Source: a virus. Taken from it: 21,239 nucleotides of DNA. Shown in pieces: positions 1 through 7,008 of the stretch. Each line of letters opens with the position of its first letter. Within the stretch, counting starts at the first letter, position 1. The stretch is from positions 1-21,239 of IMG/VR virus record IMGVR_UViG_3300020596_000119; one strand, given 5' to 3'. The notes beneath the pieces are model-generated. The model was not told the origin of the DNA. It saw only the letters and a list, made by a program, of their open reading frames with translations, and searched no databases. A program made the translations under genes and the position numbers.

Positions 1-946
1 CCACGTTCCCGCATTGTGAACAAGTTTGCGTCGTATAAGCGGGTTCCACCAAAATCACAATTTTACCAGCATTTTCGGCTTTGTAAATTATTTTCGATTT
101 CAGATCGCTGATCGCAAGATCGGCCCATCTACGATTTACATTACTAATTTTTCCCTGCATCATTCCTTTTACCTTGATATCCTCAAGGCACAAAATATCG
201 TAATCGTTCACTAGAGATCGGCTTAGCTTGTGATTGTAGTCATTTCGACAACGTTCGACTTTCGTGTAGCACTTAGCTATCGCTTTGTTGATCGGTTTAG
301 AGTTTTCGGGTTCGGCAAGCTTTTTGCGTTGAAGACGCGAGATATCCTTAGCTTTAGATTTTCGGAATTGGGGCGTTTCATAGTGCTTCCCTTCCGAAGT
401 TGTAACGCAAGACTTCATACCGAAATCGATGCCAACGGCCCGTTCTAAGACTAACTTATGGACCGATTCACGTTCAACGGTGACGTTGACGTACATCTGA
501 CCCTGCTTAAGTGTTACCGAGGCGTTCTTAATTTTACCCTCGATAGTGCGATGAAATTTACACGGAATATTTCCGATCATTTGGACGTAAACCAAGCCCC
601 TGTCTACGTTTAGCTTAATTCCATCGCCATATTTTCCATACTGGATCGTTCGGAATCGCTTTTTAAAACGAGCAAAACCTTTTTTATCCTTGAAGAATTT
701 TTTATATGCTTTGTCTAGTCTACGAACCGTTTGCTGCATACTGGCAGAGTTCGCCTTACCCTTAAGAGGCGGAACGTTACAGTTTATTTGATCGTAGCAT
801 TTTACAGAGATTCCGTCCGATTCGTAAAGCGAAATTCGTTCGGTTAAACACAGATTATACAATTCGCAATGCACCGCCAACTGACGCAAAAATTCTTTAC
901 GTTGTGTTTTAGAAGGAAATAGTCGGAAATTGTATGCGGTTATCAT
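1..946 (-). CDS. tnpB: TnpB-family RNA-guided nuclease, C-terminus outside the window
   Basis: An uninterrupted reading frame of 315 codons starts at ATG 946 (MITAYNFRLFPSKTQRKEF) and runs off position 1. The N-terminal half matches the usual TnpB helix-turn-helix/REC-like part. The RuvC core begins around residue 171 with VGIDFG (Asp174), followed by CLEDIKV (Glu about 255) and the first zinc pair CSQCG near the window edge. The last catalytic Asp and the second zinc pair would lie outside. TnpB proteins of IS200/IS605 elements are RNA-guided DNA nucleases that use an RNA made from the element's right end. No tnpA is visible. The second copy at 2341-3003 differs at scattered residues, so the two are not a very recent duplication. 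Confidence 0.93.
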   Translation of the reverse strand, partial: MITAYNFRLFPSKTQRKEFLRQLAVHCELYNLCLTERISLYESDGISVKCYDQINCNVPPLKGKANSASMQQTVRRLDKAYKKFFKDKKGFARFKKRFRTIQYGKYGDGIKLNVDRGLVYVQMIGNIPCKFHRTIEGKIKNASVTLKQGQMYVNVTVERESVHKLVLERAVGIDFGMKSCVTTSEGKHYETPQFRKSKAKDISRLQRKKLAEPENSKPINKAIAKCYTKVERCRNDYNHKLSRSLVNDYDILCLEDIKVKGMMQGKISNVNRRWADLAISDLKSKIIYKAENAGKIVILVEPAYTTQTCSQCGNV

Positions 947-1020
947 AATTCAATAAAAAAAGACCACAAAATCCCAGATTGGTCTCGACAATCGAAGAAA
1001 AGGTAGTCTTTGTTAATTTT
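947..1020 (-). mobile_element. Probable left end of the tnpB element
   Basis: The stretch just upstream of tnpB (reading the - strand) has a hairpin of AGACCA and TGGTCT (about 961-985). Its loop carries TGGGATT on the - strand. The right-end hairpins of the related copies (AGTCT/AGACT at 2368-2385 and 9776-9793) also carry TGGGATT in or next to the loop. Shared subterminal hairpins are what a Y1 HUH transposase recognises in IS200/IS605 elements. The exact outer boundary, somewhere before the promoter at 1036, is not determined. Confidence 0.5.
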
Positions 1021-1035
1021 TTGGAGTTTTGGCGG

Positions 1036-1064
1036 TTGACTTCGAGACGGTCATCCGGTACAAT
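1036..1064 (+). promoter_or_regulatory. Strong sigma70-like promoter
   Basis: TTGACT (1036-1041), a 17-base spacer and TACAAT (1059-1064) form a near-consensus promoter. It faces the zinc-finger gene at 1202 and the thymidylate synthase homologue at 1360. The implied leader is about 130 nt. Confidence 0.8.
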
Positions 1065-1070
1065 AGAATA

Positions 1071-1201
1071 CACAATTCAGTTTAGAACTGTGTTATTGTT
1101 ATAATTATTTTGTTACATAATGCCGTGTGGGGGCGGAACCCCACATGGAGACGGCCTTTAGCCTGTCGGAATAAAATTCATCTTACCAACCAGAGGTTGA
1201 A
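1071..1201 (+). promoter_or_regulatory. Structured 5' leader of the 1202-2265 operon
   Basis: Downstream of the promoter lie a small hairpin CAGTT-TAG-AACTG (about 1079-1091), a strong 7-bp hairpin TGTGGGG (1126-1132)/CCCCACA (1139-1145) with loop GCGGAA, and a weaker GGC/GCC stem around 1155-1168. No T-run follows, so this is not a simple terminator. It may regulate translation or protect the mRNA end. I do not recognise a riboswitch class. Confidence 0.4.
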
Positions 1202-1363
1202 ATGATTCATCGGTGTAAAATGTGCGGTAAGTTGCCCCCAGAAGAATTTGTTTGTACCCAAGCGGACGGGCATACTAACTGCTATCGTTTGGCCGTGGGG
1301 GATTCAACCATATACTTTTGTGGGCCATATTGTGTGAAAAAATATAAGGAAAATGAATTATGA
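1202..1363 (+). CDS. Small zinc-finger protein
   Basis: A 53-codon gene starts at ATG 1202 behind AGAGG. Its TGA (1361-1363) overlaps the ATG of the next gene, so the two are probably translationally coupled. The protein starts MIHRCKMCGK and ends with CGPYCVKKYKENEL. The C-x2-C and C-x3-C pairs, about 35 residues apart, suggest one treble-clef or MYM-like zinc site. I cannot assign a function. Its position directly ahead of the thymidylate synthase homologue, on the same transcript, is the only clue. Confidence 0.75.
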   Translation: MIHRCKMCGKLPPEEFVCTQADGHTNCYRLAVGDSTIYFCGPYCVKKYKENEL

Positions 1364-2265
1364 ATTATTTGGATACGCTTAGTACAAAAGAAAAAAATCC
1401 TAACTATATTCTTCGTGGATTTGATGAGAACCTAGCCCGAATTATGGACGATGGTTACGACATGGAAGATCGTACCGGAGTCGGGTGTCGTTACTTGCCC
1501 GGCATAACTACCACGATTGATATATCTGAGAGGGTCCCGGTGCCTACTCTTAGGGCGACCAAATGGAAGGCTATGTTGGGTGAGTACCTTTGGTTTCTTA
1601 CGGGTTCAGACAGAATTTCCGTCCTTAGAGAAAAATTTGGTAGTAAGGTGTGGGACTCATGGCAAAAATCCGAATGGGCAAAATCAGAGGGTTTGCCAGA
1701 AGACTCTATAGGGTATGGATATGGCCCCAACTTAATTAGGTATGGAGAACATCTTGGTAATTCATTAGACTGGAGCCCTGAAGGATTTAACCAAATCGAT
1801 CACGTCATCAATCTCTTAAAGACTAATCCAAATTCTCGGAGGATTTTGTTCAGTTTCTTTAGGCCTGATAAGCAGGGCCCAAAAAACGTCGTGCTCGACA
1901 CATGCCATTTAATTTATCAATTCATACCAGAACCAAACAAGAAATTGTCGTGCGTAGTCTACATCAGATCGAACGACATGTATGTTGGGGCCCTTTCGAC
2001 CAATCTTCAAGGTGCCGCATTCTACACTCATATGATTGGTCAGCAAACCGGCTTTACACCTAGTAAGCTGATTGTTATGTCGGCCCACGCCCATATTTAC
2101 TCTAACCATTTCGTATTCGTGGAGGAGTATCTGAAGAGGCCAGAGGTCAATTCTCCCATTCTTAGTTTAAACAAGAGAGGTTCTATTTACGATTATGGAC
2201 TTGACGACTTCGAACTTGAAGATTATAATCCACTAGAAAAAATGAAAATTCCAATAGCAGTCTAA
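1360..2265 (+). CDS. thyA: Thymidylate synthase family enzyme (dTMP synthase or dUMP hydroxymethylase)
   Basis: This full-length protein of 301 residues has the whole ThyA fold. Visible landmarks are RTGVG (Arg38), the EYLWFL block (Glu75), NSRR (159-161), the nucleophile in DTCHLIYQF (Cys182), RSND (203-206), THMIGQQ, HIYSNH (245-250) and a C-terminus IPIAV like the ThyA tail. The residue that distinguishes dUMP from dCMP enzymes aligns to Asn215, so the substrate should be a uracil nucleotide. The Cys motif has Thr-Cys-His where most ThyA have Pro-Cys-His. A 12-residue stretch around 118-129 (GYGYGPNLIRYG) diverges from the usual LGPVYG region. Phage relatives include both true dTMP synthases and dUMP hydroxymethylases, and the sequence alone does not decide between them. 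Overlaps the preceding gene by 4 bases. Confidence 0.9.
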   Translation: MNYLDTLSTKEKNPNYILRGFDENLARIMDDGYDMEDRTGVGCRYLPGITTTIDISERVPVPTLRATKWKAMLGEYLWFLTGSDRISVLREKFGSKVWDSWQKSEWAKSEGLPEDSIGYGYGPNLIRYGEHLGNSLDWSPEGFNQIDHVINLLKTNPNSRRILFSFFRPDKQGPKNVVLDTCHLIYQFIPEPNKKLSCVVYIRSNDMYVGALSTNLQGAAFYTHMIGQQTGFTPSKLIVMSAHAHIYSNHFVFVEEYLKRPEVNSPILSLNKRGSIYDYGLDDFELEDYNPLEKMKIPIAV

Positions 2266-2288
2266 GGAAAAATCTAGCGACACCCTAT

Positions 2289-2316
2289 TGACACCACCCA
2301 ATCTTCATGGTAGAGT
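2289..2316 (+). promoter_or_regulatory. Promoter cut off by the IS right end
   Basis: TTGACA (2289-2294), a 17-base spacer and TAGAGT (2311-2316) form a plausible promoter. The IS right end begins three bases later (2319). It probably once served the genes now starting at 3107. Confidence 0.55.
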
Positions 2317-2318
2317 AC

Positions 2319-3007
2319 GTGACTATTCCTCCGAATTAATTCAGAGGCTTTTAGGGTTTTTGCCCAAAGTCTGTAATCCCAGACTATTTTTGTTATATTT
2401 TAATAAACCGTTCACGAGTATATTTGTGGCGGCGTTTTCGTCCCGATCAAGTTCCATGCCGCACTTGCTGCATTGATACGTTCTTTGATCGAGTTCTTGT
2501 TTCGCCACGTTCCCGCATTGTGAACAAGTTTGCGTCGTATAAGCGGGTTCCACCAAAATCACAATTTTACCAGCATTTTCGGCTTTGTAAATTATTTTCG
2601 ATTTCAGATCGCTGATCGCAAGATCGGCCCACCTACGGTTGACGGCATGTTTATTACTTCCTTCCATCATTCCTTTTACCTTGATATCTTCAAGGCACAA
2701 AATATCGTATTCGTTCACCAGAGATCGGCTTAGCTTATGATTGTAGTCATTTCGACGACGTTCGACTTTCGTGTAGCACTTAGCTATTGCTTTGTTGATC
2801 GGTTTAGAGTTTTCGGGCTCGACAAGCTTTTTACGCTGAAGACGGGAGATATCCTTAGCTTTAGATTTTCGGAATTGGGGCGTTCCGTAATACTTCCCTT
2901 CCGAAGTTGTGACGCAAGACTTCATACCGAAATCGATGCCAACGGCCCGCTCCAAGACTAACTTATGGACCGATTCACGTTCAACGGTGACATTGACGTA
3001 CATCTGG
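2319..3007 (-). mobile_element. 5'-truncated tnpB element (IS200/IS605 type) with intact right end
   Basis: Homology to the first copy runs from the right end at 2319 through the tnpB 3' half and stops abruptly near 3007 (after the ACATCTG it shares with 489-499). Right-end hairpins are AGTCT/AGACT (2368-2385) and CCTC..GAGG (2328-2347, + strand). Reading the - strand, the boundary after AATAGTCAC is inferred from divergence against the solitary right end at 9842. No left end and no tnpA are present. Confidence 0.8.
2341..3003 (-). pseudogene. tnpB: N-terminally truncated TnpB (RuvC and zinc ribbon only)
   Basis: The 220-codon frame equals residues 151 onward of the copy at 946. An in-frame TAG lies just upstream, so it cannot extend. 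It keeps all three RuvC acids (Asp24, Glu105, Asp188 in DRDENAAT) and the four zinc cysteines (160, 163, 178, 181), but lacks the WED/REC half that grips the guide RNA and target. It is therefore unlikely to cut DNA alone. Its 3' end and right end still contain what would be the omega RNA scaffold, which could serve the intact copy in trans. Confidence 0.9.
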
Positions 3008-3020
3008 GGCCAATCCTAGT

Positions 3021-3058
3021 GGGTCGGGTAGCTCGCCCCATTACTATATTTTTTTCTT
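3021..3058 (+). terminator. Repeated GC box plus T-run, copy A
   Basis: GGGTCGGGTAGCTCGCCCC (3021-3039) is followed by TATATTTTTTTCTTTG. Near-identical elements occur at 8166 and 20136, each shortly before a + strand gene start. GGG..CG can pair with CG..CCC ahead of the T-run, which fits a rho-independent terminator. A regulatory leader or phage-specific promoter is the alternative. Confidence 0.5.
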
Positions 3059-3106
3059 TGTCAACCTATATTTCCAAACAATCTTATCCTTCATCCAGCC
3101 ATTAAC

Positions 3107-3352
3107 ATGCAAGATTCAGAAATCAAACAAAAAATTCAAGATCTAGAGTTGTTCCTAGAGCACGCTGAGGAGATTTGTCAAATCGCAAAAAGAAGTATTA
3201 ATGGGCAAATTGGTCAGATTAGAAAAGAGTGCACTCACACATCGACCAAGTATGTCCCGGATCAATCTGGTAATAATGACAGTTACTCTTACTGTGAGTC
3301 TTGCGGTTTAGAAGCTAAAAGGTTCCCAATTAAAGGTTCAATATTGAGGTAA
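3107..3352 (+). CDS. Small hypothetical protein, coiled coil plus zinc site
   Basis: An 81-residue protein starting MQDSEIKQKIQDLELFLEHA. The first 40 residues look helical and coiled-coil-like. The second half has CTHT, then CESCG some 20 residues later, which suggests a small zinc ribbon. Its TAA is followed two bases later by the next ATG. No function recognised. It is the first gene downstream of the truncated IS and of repeat box A. Confidence 0.7.
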   Translation: MQDSEIKQKIQDLELFLEHAEEICQIAKRSINGQIGQIRKECTHTSTKYVPDQSGNNDSYSYCESCGLEAKRFPIKGSILR

Positions 3353-3354
3353 AA

Positions 3355-3750
3355 ATGATTATATTCCAAAATTCCAAGTGCATCATCCGAACTATCGAAT
3401 CTTACGGTGATCAGCAGTTTCCTATTCCGGAACATATTAAACATCTTACCTGTGGCATAGTTCCGCACGTACTAGACAAGGAAGGCATCGGAGATTTTTT
3501 GTTTTTGACAATGTATGGCAGGGGTTTTTTCGGGGAATCATTGTTTTTCGACACACCGTCCCCCCTCAACAGATCCATAGATATATATGGTATTTTATAT
3601 TCTAAAGAAGAGCATATTTCAGAATATGTGCTTGGGCTTACCCATAGTTTAGTTCAATATGGATTATGTTTTGGGCCGACCCAAGTTACTAGCGACCAGT
3701 GCTATGAAAGAGCCCTAGAGATTGTGAAAGATTTTGCCCTATATGAATAA
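3355..3750 (+). CDS. Hypothetical protein
   Basis: A 131-residue protein I do not recognise, mixed alpha/beta in composition, with no membrane segment. It contains an aromatic and glycine-rich middle (DFLFLTMYGRGFFGESLFF). The start ATG lies two bases after the previous stop, and its end overlaps the start of the phosphoesterase gene (ATG 3743), so it belongs to the same tightly packed operon. Confidence 0.7.
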   Translation: MIIFQNSKCIIRTIESYGDQQFPIPEHIKHLTCGIVPHVLDKEGIGDFLFLTMYGRGFFGESLFFDTPSPLNRSIDIYGILYSKEEHISEYVLGLTHSLVQYGLCFGPTQVTSDQCYERALEIVKDFALYE

Positions 3751-4405
3751 AATCACCCTAATCTCAGATGTTCACAGTAATTGGCAAAAGCATCTAGAAA
3801 TCTGTAGTCAAAATGAATACACCGTACAAATGGGCGATTTAGGGTACGCCTACAGCTACTTGCAGCTAATGGATAGCGACAAGCATAAGTTCATATCTGG
3901 TAACCACGATGCCCACCAAGACACCATAGATGGGTCATCTTGCTACTCCTATCCCCACTGCCTAGGCAGGTTTGGTTACACGGCCCTAAACAATGTTAAT
4001 TTTTTCTTTGTATCGGGCGGTTTCTCATTAGATAAGGACCAGAGAATAGAGTTTGAAAGAAAAACTGGCATTAAAACATATTTTGAGAATGAAGAATTGT
4101 CTTACAGGGAAAGTATGGAATGTTTAGATTTATATAGCCTGATTATGCCAGATTTGGTCTTGACACACGAAGGTCCCCGCAGTATAGTTGATTTAATGTT
4201 TGATAGGACAAAACTCAAATACTTTGGAGTTAATCCGGAAACATTCACCACATCAACATCTGAATTATTAGACCAAATGCTAGAGATACACGTACCTAAA
4301 AATTGGTATTTTGGCCATATGCATGATAGTAGATCTCTAAGTAAAGATACGTGCGTGTTTCGTTGCTTGGCCGAATTAGAAACTTTGGAAATAACTAATG
4401 AATAA
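3743..4405 (+). CDS. Calcineurin-like metallophosphoesterase
   Basis: The 220-residue protein shows all the two-metal phosphoesterase motifs in order: DVH (Asp9, His11), GDLG (Asp32), GNHD (54-56), a late His in THEGP (142) and GHMH (191-194). Relatives hydrolyse phosphomono- or diesters, often of nucleotides, with Mn or Fe/Zn. ATG 3743 is chosen over an in-frame TTG at 3734. The ATG overlaps the stop of the previous gene, which is common in this operon. The next gene starts 8 bases before its end. The substrate cannot be read from the sequence. A role in trimming the nucleotide pool alongside the PurA/PurZ homologue is an inference from position. Confidence 0.85.
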   Translation: MNKITLISDVHSNWQKHLEICSQNEYTVQMGDLGYAYSYLQLMDSDKHKFISGNHDAHQDTIDGSSCYSYPHCLGRFGYTALNNVNFFFVSGGFSLDKDQRIEFERKTGIKTYFENEELSYRESMECLDLYSLIMPDLVLTHEGPRSIVDLMFDRTKLKYFGVNPETFTTSTSELLDQMLEIHVPKNWYFGHMHDSRSLSKDTCVFRCLAELETLEITNE

Positions 4406-4643
4406 AATTTTAGAATCTTTACAGTCCGATCTTATGAACTGGGCCCAATATAAACGAAAAGGTCTCTCCGAAATGCGTCCCTATATAGAAGGTGAGGGTA
4501 TTGCTGGAGTAAGTGTTAGCAAAGCTGACCGTGCTGCTGGATCTCCTAAGACTGGAGATATGATTGCACGAAACCCGGTTAATCATAAGGACCAGTGGCT
4601 GGTTGCTAAGAAATATTTCGAAGATAACCTAGAACCAGCTTGA
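4398..4643 (+). CDS. Conserved small phage-type protein
   Basis: An 81-residue protein (MNKILESLQSDLMNWAQYK...) with a helical first half and a C-terminal block SKADRAAGSPKTGDMIARNP followed by DQWLVAKKYFEDN. Similar blocks recur in uncharacterised phage proteins, as far as I recall; no function is known to me. It overlaps the phosphoesterase by 8 bases. The promoter for the next operon overlaps its stop codon. Confidence 0.75.
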   Translation: MNKILESLQSDLMNWAQYKRKGLSEMRPYIEGEGIAGVSVSKADRAAGSPKTGDMIARNPVNHKDQWLVAKKYFEDNLEPA

Positions 4644-4668
4644 TATGCTTGGCTTGGCATAGTACAAT
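4640..4668 (+). promoter_or_regulatory. Promoter of the PurA/PurZ-like gene
   Basis: TTGATA (4640-4645), a 17-base spacer and TACAAT (4663-4668). The -35 box overlaps the TGA of the preceding gene, so the synthetase gets its own transcript. Confidence 0.75.
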
Positions 4669-4692
4669 AAGCGAGTCAATTCGGCCCGCTTA
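4668..4692 (+). promoter_or_regulatory. Leader stem-loop ahead of the synthetase
   Basis: TAAGCG (4668-4673) pairs perfectly with CGCTTA (4687-4692) across a 13-base loop. It starts at the end of the -10 box, so it forms either the very 5' end of the transcript or an operator covering the start site. Confidence 0.45.
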
Positions 4693-4717
4693 CTTTAAAT
4701 AGATTTTGAGGATTATT

Positions 4718-5791
4718 TTGAAAGCAATTATTACTGTTGGCCTTGGATTTGGAGATGAGGCCAAGGGTTCTACCGTTGATTTCCTATGCAGGAATGTTAA
4801 AAAACCTTGCGTTGTTCGTTATAGCGGAGCCCATCAATGTGGCCACAATGTTCACACTAAAGACGGTAAAAGTCATTGCTTTTCTCAGTTCGGGGCTGGG
4901 ACTTTGGCTGGAGCCGACACCTATGTTGATCGGGATGTATTGATCGAACCGTTTGCTATGGAGCGAGAGGCCGAGCATTTAGTCGCATTGGGTATTAAAA
5001 ATCCATTTGATATGATCAGATTTCACCCAGAATGCAGTGTAACCACACCTTATCATAAAATCGTTAATAGGGCTATACAAAAAGAAAATAGTATTGGGTC
5101 ATGTGGACTTGGGGTGGGGATGACTCGCTTAACAGATCTCAGGGGGGTTTCAATTAAGAGCGGAGACTCTCCAAGTTTAATCCTTAATAAAATGTTTCAA
5201 ATTAGAGCAATTTTGGAGGATTTCTATTATTCCAAGTATAAGACTCCACTAGATTTTAGTGGATGTAGTATTAATTTTATTTGTAGAAAACTTTGCGAGT
5301 CACTCGATAAGTTGACTTTATCAATACCTTCAGGAGAAGATAATTATTCTCATGTTATTTTTGAGGGTGCCCAAGGAATGGCTCTTAATGAATATACTAG
5401 GTATGACCCCCTAGAAAGCACTTGGGGTAATGTTAGTCCTAGAAACGCCGTGGAGCTATGTGAGTTTACAGGTGTCTCCTACACCATTATGGGGGTGGCT
5501 AGGACTTACGCAACAAGGCATGGTGGAGAACTTCCTCGTAATTGGGCATCTATCAAGGTTCCCAAAGATGAAGGAAATCCCACCAATCCCTACCAAGGAG
5601 AAATGAATTATTATCATTGGCGTTCAGATGTTTTTGAAGAAATGTATGAAAAGTCCGGGGCTATTTGTTTAGCCTTGAACCATCTGGACGAATATGATGG
5701 TAATAGGGATTATTTTGACAAATTTAATGTTGTTATTGAGGGGCGAGGAAAAACCGCCCAAGACAAAAAAATGATAAAGGACGTTTTATAG
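4718..5791 (+). CDS. purZ: Adenylosuccinate synthetase family protein, PurZ-like
   Basis: PurA-family enzymes join aspartate to a purine nucleotide at the expense of GTP or ATP. Read from TTG 4718 (GAGG six bases upstream, at 4708) the protein has 357 residues, far shorter than PurA (about 430) and close to the phage PurZ size. An in-frame TTG at 4706 is less well placed. Landmarks: GLGFGDEAKG (Asp13), HQCGHN (His43), GSCGLGVG, FEGAQGMALN and RTYATRHGGELP. The family's catalytic Asp and His are both kept. From memory, characterised phage PurZ proteins often replace that Asp, whereas archaeal-like PurZ0 forms keep it. The Arg/Thr block around PurA residue 130 is replaced by SCGLGVGMTRLTDL. PurZ turns dGMP into N6-succino-2-amino-dAMP, the first step to 2-aminoadenine DNA. 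A PurA activity on IMP is the alternative. The stop overlaps the next start by one base. Confidence 0.8.
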   Translation: MKAIITVGLGFGDEAKGSTVDFLCRNVKKPCVVRYSGAHQCGHNVHTKDGKSHCFSQFGAGTLAGADTYVDRDVLIEPFAMEREAEHLVALGIKNPFDMIRFHPECSVTTPYHKIVNRAIQKENSIGSCGLGVGMTRLTDLRGVSIKSGDSPSLILNKMFQIRAILEDFYYSKYKTPLDFSGCSINFICRKLCESLDKLTLSIPSGEDNYSHVIFEGAQGMALNEYTRYDPLESTWGNVSPRNAVELCEFTGVSYTIMGVARTYATRHGGELPRNWASIKVPKDEGNPTNPYQGEMNYYHWRSDVFEEMYEKSGAICLALNHLDEYDGNRDYFDKFNVVIEGRGKTAQDKKMIKDVL

Positions 5792-6423
5792 TGTTTCACC
5801 ATAAATTTCAAAAAACCGATCAAGTTTGGGCTCTTGGAGACATGCACGTTAATCATGTTAACCTAACTAGGGGTGTTTCTAAATGGGACACTTCATGTAA
5901 TATTACCAGAGATTATGGCATGGTTGCCGAAATGAACGGGGCCGTTTTGGATTCCCTCCAAGCGATCCCCAAAGATGCATACCTTTTTCTTTTGGGCGAT
6001 ATTCTATTTGGAAACAAGGAAGATATTAATTTGGTTTTGGACGCTATCCCCACTAAGAATATTATTTATATTTTTGGAAATCATTGCGATTGGCTGCGTA
6101 AGCGTCTATCGGCAGATTTGGAATTAGGAGATAGGTTTTTGTGGACTGGGGACTATCTGGAGGTGTTTTGGGGCGGCAAATTGACCATTCTGTGCCACTA
6201 TCCACTTGCCTCATGGAGAGAGATGGGTAAGGACTCTTGGATGATTCATGGTCACTCTCATGGCTCTTACATGCCCGGTTTGCCAACCACCAAGGATCAG
6301 GGAAAGATTCTGGATGTGGGGTGGGATATTTTGAATCGCCCCCTTGACATGCACGAAATCTCTGCTATAATGGACTCCAAGGAGTTCGCCCAAGTAGATC
6401 ATCATAACCACAAAACGACATAG
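5791..6423 (+). CDS. Second metallophosphoesterase, coupled to the PurZ-like gene
   Basis: Starts at GTG 5791, sharing one base with the TAG of the synthetase, with AAAGGA at 5776-5781. Translational coupling is likely. The 210-residue protein has GDMHVNH (Asp17, His19), LLGD (Asp70), GNHCD (97-100), CHYPL (His136) and GHSHG (154-158). This is the pattern of YfcE-like or phage calcineurin-type phosphoesterases, with GNHC in place of GNHD. It differs enough from the phosphoesterase at 3743 that the pair is not a recent duplication. The coupling makes a nucleotide substrate in the same pathway plausible, but that is inference. Confidence 0.85.
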   Translation: MFHHKFQKTDQVWALGDMHVNHVNLTRGVSKWDTSCNITRDYGMVAEMNGAVLDSLQAIPKDAYLFLLGDILFGNKEDINLVLDAIPTKNIIYIFGNHCDWLRKRLSADLELGDRFLWTGDYLEVFWGGKLTILCHYPLASWREMGKDSWMIHGHSHGSYMPGLPTTKDQGKILDVGWDILNRPLDMHEISAIMDSKEFAQVDHHNHKTT

Positions 6424-6431
6424 GAAAAACA

Positions 6432-6608
6432 ATGGATTCAGAAACAAAGATGGTCGCAGGATTGGTGTCGTTAGTTATTATTTGTGTAACTATATGCGTC
6501 TTGGTGGCTATGGGCCAAAATCATTCCCAAACGCTTAACTATATTGAGGGCGGATATTCACAAAAATTTGAAGATGGTAATTATATTTGGAGTAAAGATG
6601 AAAAGTAA
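6432..6608 (+). CDS. Small single-pass membrane protein
   Basis: A 58-residue protein starting at ATG 6432 behind AGGAAAAAC. Residues about 8-28 (VAGLVSLVIICVTICVLVAM) form one clear transmembrane helix, followed by a short polar tail ending YIWSKDEK. The next gene starts inside its 3' end. Function unknown; phage membrane microproteins of this kind often act on the host envelope or lysis. Confidence 0.7.
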   Translation: MDSETKMVAGLVSLVIICVTICVLVAMGQNHSQTLNYIEGGYSQKFEDGNYIWSKDEK

Positions 6609-6981
6609 AAAATTCTCAGAAGTTAAAACAATCGAAGACAAGTTAAACTTTATTGTTGAAAATGAAGGCTGCGAACTAGCAGATGGAGTTAGTGGACTTC
6701 AAACATTTATGCAATATACAGGATATGAATATGACGAAAGATTAGCCCCCATTATTGAGGAAGTTTGGGAGAGTTTTGTTGAGTGTATGGAAGAAGAAGA
6801 GAAAGATGACGAATTCAAATTTTCAGATGTTTCCACTGGGGAAGTTTTCACTTTTGATAACAATATTTATTTTAAACTGATTTATTCGAAAGAATATAGA
6901 TATGGGGCCGTAGACATACATAATAATGTTAGGCAATTTAAGTCTGACGAAAAGGTTATGCTATGGCGTCCTCAATTTTGA
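6598..6981 (+). CDS. Hypothetical acidic protein
   Basis: ATG 6598 with GGAGT 9 bases upstream gives 127 residues (MKSKKFSEVKTIEDKLNF...). The middle is strongly acidic (ECMEEEEKDDEFKFSD), followed by what looks like a small beta domain. An upstream TTG in the same frame (6544) would overlap the membrane protein almost completely and is rejected. It overlaps the preceding gene by 11 bases. No family recognised. Confidence 0.7.
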   Translation: MKSKKFSEVKTIEDKLNFIVENEGCELADGVSGLQTFMQYTGYEYDERLAPIIEEVWESFVECMEEEEKDDEFKFSDVSTGEVFTFDNNIYFKLIYSKEYRYGAVDIHNNVRQFKSDEKVMLWRPQF

Positions 6982-7008
6982 ATAAATTCAATTTTTTAGA
7001 AAGATACT

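Noticed and set aside
26-448. + strand open frames opposite tnpB
   Set aside because: They mirror the TnpB reading frame, and equivalents recur opposite the second copy (2530-2961); no ribosome sites.
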